Positions 16,454-26,672 of a DNA stretch of 64,000 nt are shown here, piece by piece. Below the pieces are notes generated by a model. It saw only the letters and a list, made by a program, of their open reading frames with translations, ran no database searches and was not told the DNA's origin. The stretch comes from CAZUGA01 sp964619885. GTDB lineage: Bacteria > Pseudomonadota > Gammaproteobacteria > Methylococcales > UBA1147. Position numbers and translations under genes: made by a program. Position 1 is the first letter of the stretch. Every line of letters begins with the position of its first letter. The stretch covers positions 1-64,000 of the forward strand of contig CAZUGA010000005.1 of NCBI GenBank assembly GCA_964619885.1, written 5' to 3'.

Positions 16454-18427
16454 ATGCTCATGGGAACAATCGTAATCACCAAACCCAATTGCAACGTCGC
16501 TTCAATACCCTACTTACTAGTCATAGTCGTTGGCGCTATAACGTTCCTAGTTTATTATTCCGGACTAACTGGCCCGTTTGTTTTCGACGATGGACCCAAT
16601 CTTGTCGAAAACAAAGATCTCCATATTTCCACGTTAAGCCGCCAGGAACTGACTACCGCGATGACAACCACGGTTAAAGCTGGATCGCTGAACCGTCCGG
16701 TCAGTTACCTTACGTTTGCACTCAACTACTATTTTTTTGGCGATAAGCCATTTTCGTTCAAAGTATTCAACGTGTTAATCCATGTTCTAATAGGCTTGAG
16801 CCTATTTGTACTCACGCGGCTATTGCTACGCGCTCACCGGTTCGCTCGGAAATCCGGCCCTACAAAAGATCAAATTGAATGGGTCGCGCTAACGGTGTCT
16901 ACATTATGGCTATTACACCCGCTTGGGCTGACTTCTGTACTATACATCGTGCAGCGCATGACGAGTCTGTCAGCACTATTCACCATCCTGAGTCTCGTTT
17001 GTTACTTGTTGGTCAGATTGCGCCTCATCGCTGGTCGTAAGCTATCGCCAACGTATATTCTAGGTTGTTTTACATTCGCGCTACTCGCATTGTTTAGCAA
17101 GGAAAATGCAGCTCTAATTCCGTACTACATACTACTTATTGAGATCTGCGTACTAAAATTCAAAACCAAAAGCGTACCTGTCAGGATACTTTTAATCAGT
17201 CTTTGCAGCATTTCGATAATTCCGATATTAGGACTTTTATTCCAATTTGACGCTGTAGTTGATTGGTTGACGCACAGGTATAATCTACGACCGTTCACAT
17301 TAAGCGAACGCCTATTGACCGAGACTCGCGTGATGTGGATATACATAAAATTGATTTTTATGCCACGACTTTCGGAACTTGGGCTTTACCAGGATGACAT
17401 ACCGATTTCCACAAATCTTTTCACGCCCCTAACAACGCTTGGATCAATCTTAGGGTTAATCAGCCTGCTGGTTTCCACGCTTATCCTGAAAAACAAAGCC
17501 CCCATTTATTCGTTCGGAATATTATTTTTTCTAGTTGGGCATAGTATTGAATCATCAATCATCCCATTAGAAATTGCGCACGAACACCGCAATTATCTGC
17601 CTATGTTCGGATTGCTGCTGATCATCGGGTACTATTCTGTCCACCCTAGAGTTTTGTCTATCTACAAAACTGCCAATGTTTTGGGATTGCTGGTACTACT
17701 ATCGATGTATACAGCAATTACAGCACAACGGGTATCGCAATGGGCTAACGAAGGCGAACTGGCGTTTTCCCTTGCGCAACATCACCCTAAATCCGCTCGC
17801 TCCAATTACGAGGCGGGCAGAATCCTGACAGGCATGATCGAAGCAAGCCTCGAGGACCCTGTGAGTCATCAACGCTATTACCCGCTTGCCAGTGAATTTT
17901 TTTCACTAGCCAACAAAGCGGATAGATCTAGCCCCAGTGGGCTTTTTGGTATGCTTTACTTGAATAGTATATTAGGCATACCAATTAAAACCAACACGCT
18001 AAACGAACTAAAAACAAGACTCTCGGAACACCCAATATTACCCGCCACAGCAAACACATTTACAAGTATTCATAGATGCTGGGTCGAGGAGCGATGTGTT
18101 ATCGATCCGCATATACTGGCTGAATTGTTCCGCACCGCATTGACCAATGAGTTAATATCAGCTAATTCTCGCGCTTCTCTATATAACGAGCTTGCGATTA
18201 CAGAGCTGTGGTTAGGTAAAACGAAACTCGCGTTGTCTCTTTTTGAAAAAGCTGTTGACACCGCACCCGGTAAGCCTCAATTATGGTTTAATTTTATTCA
18301 GATATTGATTTCTACCGGTAAAACCGAACAGGCTGAATCACATCTCCATCACGTCAAGCTACAATTTTCCGACCCGAATAGTCTCCAACGCATCGCGCAC
18401 TTGGAAAACCAGCTGATCAGCCGCTAA
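16454..18427 (+). CDS. GT-C family membrane glycosyltransferase, TMTC-like, with C-terminal TPRs
   Basis: A 657-residue polytopic protein with about ten transmembrane segments and a C-terminal soluble part. The first periplasmic loop carries GPFVFDDGPNLVEN (FDD at 44-46), the catalytic loop pattern of GT-C protein O-glycosyltransferases of the TMTC/PMT type, and a later AHEHRNYLPMFG matches the family's xxRxYLP block. TPR-like helices occupy residues ~550-650. Such enzymes move a sugar from a polyprenyl-phosphate donor to exported proteins. Position directly behind pilA and before a polyprenyl-phosphate sugar synthase-like gene makes pilin the likely acceptor. It is not TfpO/PglL by sequence; family-level assignment is good, acceptor is inferred. 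Confidence 0.7.
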   Translation: MLMGTIVITKPNCNVASIPYLLVIVVGAITFLVYYSGLTGPFVFDDGPNLVENKDLHISTLSRQELTTAMTTTVKAGSLNRPVSYLTFALNYYFFGDKPFSFKVFNVLIHVLIGLSLFVLTRLLLRAHRFARKSGPTKDQIEWVALTVSTLWLLHPLGLTSVLYIVQRMTSLSALFTILSLVCYLLVRLRLIAGRKLSPTYILGCFTFALLALFSKENAALIPYYILLIEICVLKFKTKSVPVRILLISLCSISIIPILGLLFQFDAVVDWLTHRYNLRPFTLSERLLTETRVMWIYIKLIFMPRLSELGLYQDDIPISTNLFTPLTTLGSILGLISLLVSTLILKNKAPIYSFGILFFLVGHSIESSIIPLEIAHEHRNYLPMFGLLLIIGYYSVHPRVLSIYKTANVLGLLVLLSMYTAITAQRVSQWANEGELAFSLAQHHPKSARSNYEAGRILTGMIEASLEDPVSHQRYYPLASEFFSLANKADRSSPSGLFGMLYLNSILGIPIKTNTLNELKTRLSEHPILPATANTFTSIHRCWVEERCVIDPHILAELFRTALTNELISANSRASLYNELAITELWLGKTKLALSLFEKAVDTAPGKPQLWFNFIQILISTGKTEQAESHLHHVKLQFSDPNSLQRIAHLENQLISR

Positions 18428-18553
18428 TCCACTTGTATCGCACTATATTTGCATACTTTCCGGAGTTTATTTGTTCGTTATAACGCTGCTACAAATCAAT
18501 CGCCTATACTAGGATAAATAAGTTTAAGCAATCACCTGACAAAGCACACCAAA

Positions 18554-19471
18554 TTGACTATTGAAAGCCAGTCCATCAAAGATACTTTTACGATTGTATT
18601 ACCGGCAAAGAATGAGGCCTCCGGCCTGCGCAATTTATTGCCTATATTGATTCGGAAATTCCCTAATGCCGAGGTTATTGTCGTTAACGATGGCTCAACC
18701 GATGAAACTGAAAGTATCTGCAGGCAAAGCGGTGTTCGATTGATTTCCCATCCGTATAGTATGGGCAATGGCGCTGCGATTAAAACGGGCGCACGCGAGG
18801 CAAATAAAGACAAAGTCGTTTTTATGGATGCCGATGGTCAACACAACCCAGAAGATATACCCAGACTATTAAAAAAAATGGACGAAGGCTACGAAATGGT
18901 TGTTGGGGCACGACGTTCTAATACGCATGCATCCAGCCTAAGGCGAATTGCAAATTGCAGTTTCAACCGTCTAGCATCGATCATGACAGGCTATCACATT
19001 GAAGACCTTACTTCGGGGTTTAGAGTCGTACGGGCTCGACATTTCCGCAGATTTCTGTACCTGATGCCAAACGGTTTTTCTTATCCAACTACGAGTACAA
19101 TGGCGTTTTTTCGGTCAGGATTACCTGTTGCTTATGTCCCTATCTCGGCAGCAAAACGCATTGGGACTAGCCACATTAACCTTCTGCGAGACGGTTTGCG
19201 CTTTCTATTAATCATCATGAAAATCGGCGCATTATTTTCACCCATGCGTCTCTTCCTCCCAATTGCGACAATATTGTTTGGCACCGGAATTTCCTATTAT
19301 GGTTATTCTTACATCACTGCGGGTCGATTTACCAATATGAGTGCGGTTCTTTTGCTTTCATCACTATCTGTATTCTTAATGGGTATAATTTCCGAACAGA
19401 TATCGTCCCTACATTACAAAGGCGTCGAGGAAACTCAACGGCGGATTAATCGAACTAAAGATCTGTCGTAG
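18554..19471 (+). CDS. GT2 glycosyltransferase, polyprenyl-phosphate sugar synthase-like
   Basis: A 305-residue family 2 transferase. The nucleotide-sugar site VNDGSTDE is at 44-51 and the metal-binding DAD at 92-94 in FMDADGQHNPED; this and LTSGFRVVRA resemble dolichyl/undecaprenyl-phosphate mannose or glucose synthases. Two C-terminal hydrophobic helices (~220-285) anchor it in the membrane. Start is TTG without a clear ribosome binding site; the frame is open only to 18518, so the N-terminus may be slightly longer. It lies 126 bases after the GT-C gene and could make its lipid-linked sugar donor. Sugar unknown. Confidence 0.8.
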   Translation: MTIESQSIKDTFTIVLPAKNEASGLRNLLPILIRKFPNAEVIVVNDGSTDETESICRQSGVRLISHPYSMGNGAAIKTGAREANKDKVVFMDADGQHNPEDIPRLLKKMDEGYEMVVGARRSNTHASSLRRIANCSFNRLASIMTGYHIEDLTSGFRVVRARHFRRFLYLMPNGFSYPTTSTMAFFRSGLPVAYVPISAAKRIGTSHINLLRDGLRFLLIIMKIGALFSPMRLFLPIATILFGTGISYYGYSYITAGRFTNMSAVLLLSSLSVFLMGIISEQISSLHYKGVEETQRRINRTKDLS

Positions 19472-19634
19472 GTGGCGCTTAAAAATTAGTTCCCTTTTAA
19501 CGAATATTCGATTCGATTGATCCGAAAGGCAGAACTCCAAATCGATTGTTTGACGTTACAACAGCGAGTCTGCTGAGGTTGACTCACACCATTCCCTAAA
19601 AATTTACCTAACGGGCATCCACAGGTCTTTCGCG

Positions 19635-20789
19635 TCAAGCCCCGGCATCGCAATTATACAAAAAAGTATCTACGATTTCGCTTAAATTGAAATCTTCCCT
19701 TGCTTCCTCCAATCCTGATTTGAACACAGAAGGATTTTTAAATAATCCTGATTTTATCGCTTCACAGTAGGCAACAGCATTCGCCTCGCTTGCCACAACC
19801 CCACAGTCATAACGGTTAAACAACGATTTTAGGTCACCCACCGGAGTGGCGATCATTGGAGTCCCAACCTTGACCGCATCCGAAAATATGACAGGAATAC
19901 TTTCTATTCTGGAAGGCACCATGAGATAATCCGACCACGCTATAAGATCCACCGCTTGCGCCTTGTTCAAAAACCCACCCAGCGTAATCGGCTTACCCAT
20001 CCTTTTCAGGGAATCGACTTTTTTTCTTATTTCGCCGTCCATTGGACCACCCCCAAAACATCGCACCTCATTTATCCGAGTCCAGTCCGATTCAGTGAGT
20101 AACGCTAAAGCATCAAGTAATATATCCGGTCCTTTGTTGGGGTGCCAACGACCGAGAAACGCAAGATTGTATGCTCCGCTGGTGGAAACCCTCTTTTGGA
20201 CATTAATCTCTATGCTTCGTGTACTGGGTAGAAAATCACACCGTCGGTCACTGATCTTTTGCACGTCGTCTTTTAACTCGTATCCATCCGCATAACAATT
20301 CGCGGCGTTTATCAAAACTTGTCGCAACACCGAACGTATAAGAGGAATTTTACCCAAACCCCAAATGTCGCTCCCTAGCGCCCATATACTGTAGGGCACA
20401 CCATATTTCCAGGATGCAACTCTTGCCCAATAGCCAGAGGGCAATGCCCAAAGAGCAAACAGATGCGTTGGACGATGTTCTCCGATTGCTAACTCTAGCG
20501 TTTTATATCCGCGATACAAGGTGAATAAAATTGAACCCCAATCACCAGGATATTTAGGATCCAGTAAAGATAACGGGATTTTGGGAATCGCAAATCGATA
20601 GATTGTTATGGCTCCCATCTGGACTCGCGAGCTTGTCTTACCTGCTGCGACGACGGAAACTTTTACTCGTTTGGACAGTTCCAATACGAAGTCTTCGACA
20701 AAGCTACCCGCTGCTTCACTTCCGGGCGGTCCGTCCGGATACGACGTAGTAATGACCACCACATGATCTACCTTTCGGTCTTTGTCCAT
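19635..20789 (-). CDS. GT4-type glycosyltransferase
   Basis: A 384-residue GT-B glycosyltransferase. The N-terminal VVVITTSYPDGPPGSEAAGSF is a typical acceptor-side loop; the C-terminal domain has LAFLGRWHPNKGPDILLDAL and the nucleotide-sugar block PSRIESIPVIFSDAVKVGTPMIAT with the E-x7-E-like pattern. No membrane segments. It overlaps the preceding methyltransferase gene by 22 bases, implying coupled translation. Probably cytoplasmic assembly of a surface glycan; sugar and linkage unknown. Confidence 0.85.
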   Translation of the reverse strand: MDKDRKVDHVVVITTSYPDGPPGSEAAGSFVEDFVLELSKRVKVSVVAAGKTSSRVQMGAITIYRFAIPKIPLSLLDPKYPGDWGSILFTLYRGYKTLELAIGEHRPTHLFALWALPSGYWARVASWKYGVPYSIWALGSDIWGLGKIPLIRSVLRQVLINAANCYADGYELKDDVQKISDRRCDFLPSTRSIEINVQKRVSTSGAYNLAFLGRWHPNKGPDILLDALALLTESDWTRINEVRCFGGGPMDGEIRKKVDSLKRMGKPITLGGFLNKAQAVDLIAWSDYLMVPSRIESIPVIFSDAVKVGTPMIATPVGDLKSLFNRYDCGVVASEANAVAYCEAIKSGLFKNPSVFKSGLEEAREDFNLSEIVDTFLYNCDAGA

Positions 20790-21532
20790 ACCATCCGATA
20801 TCCGTACGGCATCATTTCGTCCGCTTCGCTAAATTTAGATGTACCCCAAGCGAATAGATTAGTCGCAACAATGATGAAAGGAAGAATTAATATAAATAAG
20901 CTCAATATATGTTTTCGACCAATCCAGTTGAGAACAACCTTACTCAAGGCAATGTTCAAATTTAGCACAGCAGTCTCCAATGGGTGACCTAGCAACATCA
21001 CCTTTTGCACAACATAGCCATGATTCTCAGCGGCTTTAGCTAGACCAAACCGTGTCCATCGGTGGAAATCCAATGGGGCATCATGAACAGGGTATAAAAA
21101 CGGAACTTGGATCGTAAGACTACCATTTGGCTTAAGACATCGATGGATTTCGGCAAGACAAAGGTCTGGATGTGGAAGATGTTCGAGCACATCAAGCAGA
21201 AGAAAGTGATCTACGCTTCCCCCTCGAACCGGCAAAGCTGCCGCATCTGAAAATATATCAGGTTCAGTACGATACCATGCATTCGCCGTCATAAAATAAT
21301 CGATACCGATATATCTAGCGTCGGCCGATAAGTAACATCTCGGTTTTCCGTCAGCGCAACCTATGTCTACCACTAGTCCAGACAGATCCCGGCAAATCTC
21401 TACCAGCGCAGTCTTCTCATTTACAAATGCGAACCATTGAGGATGCAAGGGCGTGAATTTTATTTTAGACAACACCCACTTTAATTGAATAAAACCCATA
21501 TAGCCCTTTACCCGAAGAATAACATTCAACAA
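20768..21532 (-). CDS. SAM-dependent methyltransferase (glycan cluster)
   Basis: A 254-residue class I methyltransferase. Motif I VVDIGCADGK occupies 54-63, followed by YIGIDYFM, FSDAAALPVRGGSVDHFLLLDVLEHLPHP and LKPNGSLTIQVPFLYP. A hydrophobic C-terminal segment (LSLFILILPFIIVATNLFAW) suggests membrane attachment. It sits between a DegT aminotransferase and a GT4 gene on the same strand, so a sugar or glycolipid substrate is likely. Weak hydrophobic N-terminus, no signal peptide. Confidence 0.8.
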   Translation of the reverse strand: MLNVILRVKGYMGFIQLKWVLSKIKFTPLHPQWFAFVNEKTALVEICRDLSGLVVDIGCADGKPRCYLSADARYIGIDYFMTANAWYRTEPDIFSDAAALPVRGGSVDHFLLLDVLEHLPHPDLCLAEIHRCLKPNGSLTIQVPFLYPVHDAPLDFHRWTRFGLAKAAENHGYVVQKVMLLGHPLETAVLNLNIALSKVVLNWIGRKHILSLFILILPFIIVATNLFAWGTSKFSEADEMMPYGYRMVWTKTER

Positions 21533-21571
21533 AGTAGGTTAATGTTGGACTAACTTGTCTAAATAACAAGC

Positions 21572-22738
21572 TTACGCATGATTGCAGATCGTTCGAACGG
21601 TATCAATTACTTTCTTAATATGCTGTTCGGATAGATGAGCTGAAAATGGCAGACTGATAGTTCGTCGCCCGATTTTCTTGGCTATCGGAAATTCATCAGA
21701 ATTCCAACCATAAACCTCCTGATAATACGGATGCTCGGCAATACATAGATAATGGACACCGACACCAACATTGTGGAACGTCATCTTATTGAGGAACGAA
21801 TCTCTGTCGAAATTCAACTCGCGATCATCAATTTGGATAGTAAAAAGATGGAACCCGTGCTTGCAACCACCTTTGGGTTCTGGTGGTAAATAAATCGGAA
21901 GATCCGCAAGCTCCTGACAATAAATCTGCCAGAGATTTTCTCGTTTCCGCCAATTTTCCTCTATTCGGTCTAGTTGATGAATACCAATCGCCGCCTGCAG
22001 GTCCATCATATTGTATTTAAACCCTGGCTCAGTGACAAAGTAGTGTTTATATCCTTCATCACCAAAACGGTGCCATGCATCCTTTGACATACCGTGCAAA
22101 GACAATACCTTAATTTTTGCAATTTTTTCTGGTGTCTTCGCCAACACCATTCCTCCTTCACCGGTCACGACATTTTTGGTCACATAAAAACTAAAACAAC
22201 CGTAATCCCCAAACGTCCCCACCGGTTTGCCGTACCACTCCGCTTCAATCGCATGAGCACAATCCTCAATTACTATCAGATTGTGTTTATCCGCGAGATC
22301 CGTGATTGCGTCCATTTCACATGGTCGTCCGGCAAAATGCACCGGAATAATCGCACGCGTTTTAGATGAAATTTTAGCTTGGATATCGTTTGGGTCGATA
22401 TTCAATGTTTCTGGATCGATATCCGCCAGAACTGGTGTTCCACCTGCATGAATTATCGCATTAACAGTCGCACAAAAAGTCATCGCTGTAGTGATGACCT
22501 CATCGCCACCTTTTATTCCTGCAGCAATCATACTTACATGTAAAGCGGCCGTACAAGAATTTAGTGCAGCCACCTGATTTTCGTTTACGTTCTTGTATAG
22601 CGCAAAGTCACGTTCAAATTTCGCAACTTTAGGTCCTGTCCCAAGCCACCCGGAAAGCAAGCAATCGACGACCTCCTCGATTTCCGCATTCTGAATATTG
22701 GGTTCACCAAAAATTATAAAATCATCGATATCTGCCAC
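21572..22738 (-). CDS. DegT/DnrJ/EryC1/StrS aminotransferase
   Basis: A 388-residue PLP-dependent sugar aminotransferase. The cofactor lysine is K188 in FSFYVTKN, with D159 in VIEDCAHA binding the pyridine nitrogen and NSCTAALH binding the phosphate. Length and motifs fit enzymes converting nucleotide-linked keto-sugars to amino sugars. The start is GTG, supported by AAGGA five bases upstream. It leads the three-gene minus-strand cluster with the methyltransferase and GT4, and may supply an amino sugar for pilin or surface glycan (inference). Confidence 0.88.
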   Translation of the reverse strand: MADIDDFIIFGEPNIQNAEIEEVVDCLLSGWLGTGPKVAKFERDFALYKNVNENQVAALNSCTAALHVSMIAAGIKGGDEVITTAMTFCATVNAIIHAGGTPVLADIDPETLNIDPNDIQAKISSKTRAIIPVHFAGRPCEMDAITDLADKHNLIVIEDCAHAIEAEWYGKPVGTFGDYGCFSFYVTKNVVTGEGGMVLAKTPEKIAKIKVLSLHGMSKDAWHRFGDEGYKHYFVTEPGFKYNMMDLQAAIGIHQLDRIEENWRKRENLWQIYCQELADLPIYLPPEPKGGCKHGFHLFTIQIDDRELNFDRDSFLNKMTFHNVGVGVHYLCIAEHPYYQEVYGWNSDEFPIAKKIGRRTISLPFSAHLSEQHIKKVIDTVRTICNHA

Positions 22739-22866
22739 GTCAGTCCTTACATATTTGTGCTATTCGATCCAAATTGCATTCTTTTGATAATAAACAAGAA
22801 TGCATCTACCCTCTATAAGATTAGACAAATAACGGCGTGTGGTGCAGCAAACTGCTGATTTAGAAT

Positions 22867-23043
22867 ATGAGTGATTCAGATTTAGCGGATCATAACGATA
22901 CGTCCAAATCAAAATTTGACAAGTGACACCTGGTAGTCGTCGGTAAACCCGAGTACTCTATTGGGCTGTCTGACCCCGAAATAGAAATTACGCGATTGTC
23001 GTCAGTATTGGCAGATATCGATAAGCGAAAAACGACGAAACGT
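22867..23043 (+). pseudogene. Possible broken small ORF abutting nadA
   Basis: A frame opens with ATG at 22867 (MSDSDLADHNDTSKSKFDK), meets TGA at 22924-22926 and then continues in the same frame with protein-like sequence VVVGKPEYSIGLSDPEIEI and LSSVLADIDKRK up to the 3' end of nadA and antisense into it. The composition on both sides of the stop looks like one acidic, soluble protein. It may be a remnant gene, a sequencing error, or chance. No family recognised. Confidence 0.3.
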
Positions 23044-24141
23044 TCAAGCAAGTGCCAACATAGTATCCAATGCTTTTTTCGCTTGAACGGCTTCATCCGC
23101 AGGAACGCTAATTTGATTCACAATCTGTCCTTCGACCAAATTTTCCAACACCCAGGCAAGATGCTGGGGATCGGTGCGGAACATGGTGGAACACATGGAA
23201 ATGGTTGTGGACATGAAATGGACATTTTTACCCTGATCCTTGCATTCATCGTGCAAGCGATTAACCAAGTTCAATTCTGTCGCTACCAACCACCGGGTAT
23301 TGGGTGCAGCCGCGCGCACTGTTTTTAGAATATATTCGGTTGAACCGACGTAATCGGCTTTTTGGCAAACTTCGAAACTTGCTTCGGGATGCGCGATGAT
23401 CTTCGTATCCGGGTACCGTGTCAGGAACTCGTCGATTTGGTTTGGCTGGAACATCTGATGGACAGAACAAAAACCCTTCCACAGGATGATTTTGGCGTCG
23501 GCAATTTGTTGATTGGACAATCCGCCCATGGGTTTAGCAAAATCCCAAACGACCATTTGTTCTAACGGAATGTCCATTCTAAACCCGGTATTGCGCCCCA
23601 AATGCTGATCAGGGAAAAACAATACCTTCTCGCGCTGCGCAAAACTCCAATTCAATATTTCTGCGGCATTGGTCGATGTGCATACAATACCACTATGGCG
23701 GCCGCAGAACGCCTTTAAATCAGCAGCTGAATTGATATAAGTAACTGGCGTAACGGTATCCTCTACATCAATGATTTCCGATAATTCGCGCCAACAACGC
23801 TCAACATTAGTCAGATTGGCCATATCCGCCATCGAGCAGCCCGCGGCAAGATCAGGCAACATGACTGTCTGCTCTGGCCGCGACAGAATGTCGGCCACCT
23901 CCGCCATAAAGTGTACGCCACAAAACACAATATAGTCAGCCCTTGCCTCGGACGCGTATTTGGACAACTTAAGTGAATCACCCGCAACATCCGCATGCCG
24001 AAAAACTTCGTCACGCTGGTAATGATGCCCCAATATAATACATCGATCACCCAGCGTTTCCTTCGCCGCAACAATACGCTGTTCACAGTCACCGTCCTCC
24101 AATAGAGCGTAATCCTGGATCTCTAATGCTGTCGCTACCAT
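23044..24141 (-). CDS. nadA: Quinolinate synthase A
   Basis: A 365-residue NadA, which condenses iminoaspartate with dihydroxyacetone phosphate to quinolinate for NAD synthesis. The three [4Fe-4S] cysteines are in the expected places: C74 (VFCGVHFMAE), C225 (WKGFCSVHQ) and C317 (TISMCSTMF). Other family blocks are LGHHYQRDEV, CSMADMA and HPEASFEVC. Length matches the longer NadA type of proteobacteria. It is followed by the small broken frame at 22867-23043 and lies 159 bases downstream of aspS, on the same strand; no terminator is obvious between them. Confidence 0.95.
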   Translation of the reverse strand: MVATALEIQDYALLEDGDCEQRIVAAKETLGDRCIILGHHYQRDEVFRHADVAGDSLKLSKYASEARADYIVFCGVHFMAEVADILSRPEQTVMLPDLAAGCSMADMANLTNVERCWRELSEIIDVEDTVTPVTYINSAADLKAFCGRHSGIVCTSTNAAEILNWSFAQREKVLFFPDQHLGRNTGFRMDIPLEQMVVWDFAKPMGGLSNQQIADAKIILWKGFCSVHQMFQPNQIDEFLTRYPDTKIIAHPEASFEVCQKADYVGSTEYILKTVRAAAPNTRWLVATELNLVNRLHDECKDQGKNVHFMSTTISMCSTMFRTDPQHLAWVLENLVEGQIVNQISVPADEAVQAKKALDTMLALA

Positions 24142-24300
24142 AACTTTGTCATTTAATTTGATTACCTATTTTGATCATACCATATTAGTTTGGGGCGCTT
24201 TTCGCTTAGATCATACGATAATCGAAAAGATTCCGTAGGGTGTATCGACAGCACTCTATGAAGGATACAAAACACTTCACATCGAGCGGGGAAAACCGTA

Positions 24301-26088
24301 TCAGGATTCCTTCGGTTTGCCCTGCTGAGCTCTCAGGCGAATACCCAGTTCACGTAATTGAGAATCCGACACACGCGCCGGTGCATCAATCATCGGACAG
24401 GCTGCGGTTTGAGTCTTTGGAAACGCCATAACATCACGGATAGACACTGCGCCGGTCATCAACATCACCAATCGATCCAGCCCAAATGCAATTCCGCCAT
24501 GCGGGGGACACCCATACTTCAACGCATCTAACAAGAATCCAAATTTTTCTCTGCCCTCTTCCTCACCGATCCCCAACAGTCGAAATACCGTTTCCTGCAT
24601 TTCTGTCTGGTGTATACGGATCGAACCGCCACCGACCTCGGTCCCATTTAGTACCAAATCATACGCGCGGGAAAGTGTTTTTCCTGGATTCGTTTGTAAC
24701 TCGGCCATATCGCTGGAAGGCGCGGTAAATGGGTGGTGTAACGCATTCCACCGTTGCTTAGTTTCATCCCAGTCGAACATTGGAAAATCTGTGATCCATA
24801 CCGGTTTCCAGGCGCTTTCCAGACTGTTATTCTCACCTCCCAACTTAACACGCAAAGCCCCCATCGACTCATTTACAATATTGGATTTATCTGCTCCAAA
24901 AAATACTAAATCACCCGACTCAACCGCTAGCCGCTGCATAATCTCGGTAACCGCATCATTGGGTAAAAACTTCAATATCGGCGATTGCAAACCTTCCGGA
25001 CCCACGCTGGCATCGTTGACCTTGATATAAGCCAGACCTTTTGCGCCGTATATCCCAACGTATTTGGTTAAATCATCTATTTCTTTACGGGTCAAATCGC
25101 AACCGCCCGGTAACCGCAGCGCCACCACTCGGCCATTGGGATCTTTGGCAGGTCCGGAGAAAACCTTGAATTCAACATCCTGCAATAAATCCGCAATATC
25201 GACTAACTCCAGCGGAATGCGTAAATCGGGTCGGTCCGTACCGTAACGCCGCATTGCCTCAGCGTAGGTCATTCGCGGAAATTGATCCGGCAAGCGCTGT
25301 TCTAAAACCTTTTCAAACAGTTCACGGACCATTTGTTCCATTATGGACATGACATGCTCTTCGTCTACGAAAGACATCTCTATGTCCAACTGGGTAAATT
25401 CCGGCTGCCGGTCTGCACGTAAATCCTCATCGCGGAAACAACGCACGATCTGATAATAACGATCCATGCCCGAAATCATCAGCAACTGTTTGTACAATTG
25501 AGGGGATTGTGGCAACGCAAAAAACGACGCGTCGTGGGTTCGGCTAGGCACCAGGTAATCGCGCGCGCCTTCCGGTGTCGCTTTGGTTAGAAACGGCGTT
25601 TCAATATCATAAAAACCCCGGTCGTCAAGAAAATCCCGCAACATCCGAGTAACTTCTCGACGAACTTTGATACGCTGTTGCATCTCGCTACGCCGCAAAT
25701 CGATATAGCGATATCGTAAACGGGTTTCTTCGTTAACCTCAATATCGCCTTCCAGTGGAAATGGAGGTGTTTCGGCCTCATTAAGTACGTTGCAGGTATC
25801 GACCAACACCTCTAATTGACCGGTCACCATACTCGAATTGATCGTACCCTCGGGCCGCAGCCTTACTTTACCGTGGACTTTCAGGACGTATTCACTGCGT
25901 ACCGATTCTCCAATTGCAAAGGTTTCCGGGCTATCCGGATCAAATACAATTTGGATCAATCCTTCTCGGTCACGTAGATCGATGAATATGACTCCACCGT
26001 GATCTCGCCTTCGGTGAACCCATCCGCATAAATCCACCTCGCGGTCCACATCTGAATCGGTTAATTCTCCACATGTGTGGCTGCGCAT
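24301..26088 (-). CDS. aspS: Aspartyl-tRNA synthetase
   Basis: A 595-residue class II synthetase of the bacterial type. The N-terminal OB-fold begins [32 protein letters not shown], class II motif 2 is [18 protein letters not shown] and motif 3 is [12 protein letters not shown]; the large bacterial GAD insertion lies around residues 290-420. It charges tRNA-Asp (and, in organisms lacking asparaginyl-tRNA synthetase, tRNA-Asn). The start at ATG is preceded by AAGAGA. The gene is downstream of the FmdB-like gene on minus with a 158-base gap, the usual gammaproteobacterial neighbourhood. Confidence 0.96.
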   Translation of the reverse strand: MRSHTCGELTDSDVDREVDLCGWVHRRRDHGGVIFIDLRDREGLIQIVFDPDSPETFAIGESVRSEYVLKVHGKVRLRPEGTINSSMVTGQLEVLVDTCNVLNEAETPPFPLEGDIEVNEETRLRYRYIDLRRSEMQQRIKVRREVTRMLRDFLDDRGFYDIETPFLTKATPEGARDYLVPSRTHDASFFALPQSPQLYKQLLMISGMDRYYQIVRCFRDEDLRADRQPEFTQLDIEMSFVDEEHVMSIMEQMVRELFEKVLEQRLPDQFPRMTYAEAMRRYGTDRPDLRIPLELVDIADLLQDVEFKVFSGPAKDPNGRVVALRLPGGCDLTRKEIDDLTKYVGIYGAKGLAYIKVNDASVGPEGLQSPILKFLPNDAVTEIMQRLAVESGDLVFFGADKSNIVNESMGALRVKLGGENNSLESAWKPVWITDFPMFDWDETKQRWNALHHPFTAPSSDMAELQTNPGKTLSRAYDLVLNGTEVGGGSIRIHQTEMQETVFRLLGIGEEEGREKFGFLLDALKYGCPPHGGIAFGLDRLVMLMTGAVSIRDVMAFPKTQTAACPMIDAPARVSDSQLRELGIRLRAQQGKPKES

Positions 26089-26246
26089 ATTCTATCTCTT
26101 TAATAATGGGAAAAAGCGGGAATAGTAAGAGCTCGCTAGTGCCTACGCAAGTCTTAATCTAAAATATTTCAATTATATAAAATAACCAGTCCGATGCGCA
26201 CCACAATGACCCAATTCGTTCATTAAGTCGAAGTACTGGTGAACTC

Positions 26247-26531
26247 TCAATTGGACGACGCCGTATTGGCTTTGCTTTTCGTCGAATCAGTCGCCTTTTT
26301 CGAAGAATCAGAAGACGATTTGTCTGATGCCAGATTTTTCTTCTTCCCGCTGCCCTTAAAATCTGTCTCGTACCATCCCCCACCCTTTAGTCGAAACCCC
26401 GCAGCCGAAATCAACTTTTTTAATTTAGGTTTTTGGCATTCTGGACAATCTTTTAATGGATCATCGCTAATTCTTTGTATTGATTCAAATTCGTGCCCAC
26501 AAGCGTTGCACTGATATTCGTAGATTGGCAC
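26247..26531 (-). CDS. FmdB-type zinc ribbon protein
   Basis: A 94-residue protein. PIYEYQCNACGHEFESIQ and CPECQKPKLKKLISAAGFRL give the two CxxC knuckles of the FmdB/CxxC regulatory zinc ribbon; the tail from about residue 60 is low-complexity Lys/Ser/Thr and poorly conserved. The start is GTG, fixed by AGGAGGT four bases upstream. Function of the family is unknown; it is very often next to aspS, as here. Confidence 0.85.
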   Translation of the reverse strand: MPIYEYQCNACGHEFESIQRISDDPLKDCPECQKPKLKKLISAAGFRLKGGGWYETDFKGSGKKKNLASDKSSSDSSKKATDSTKSKANTASSN

Positions 26532-26672
26532 TCCGACCTCCTAAAAACCAACGTTGTACCAGTTGATAAGTTAAAATGTTATAGGGGCATAATCAATAAT
26601 TTCAAGGCCCCTGTAAAATTTTAATTTGAATGATAGCCTACCTGAAAAGAAGACTAAAGCCGACAACCAACC

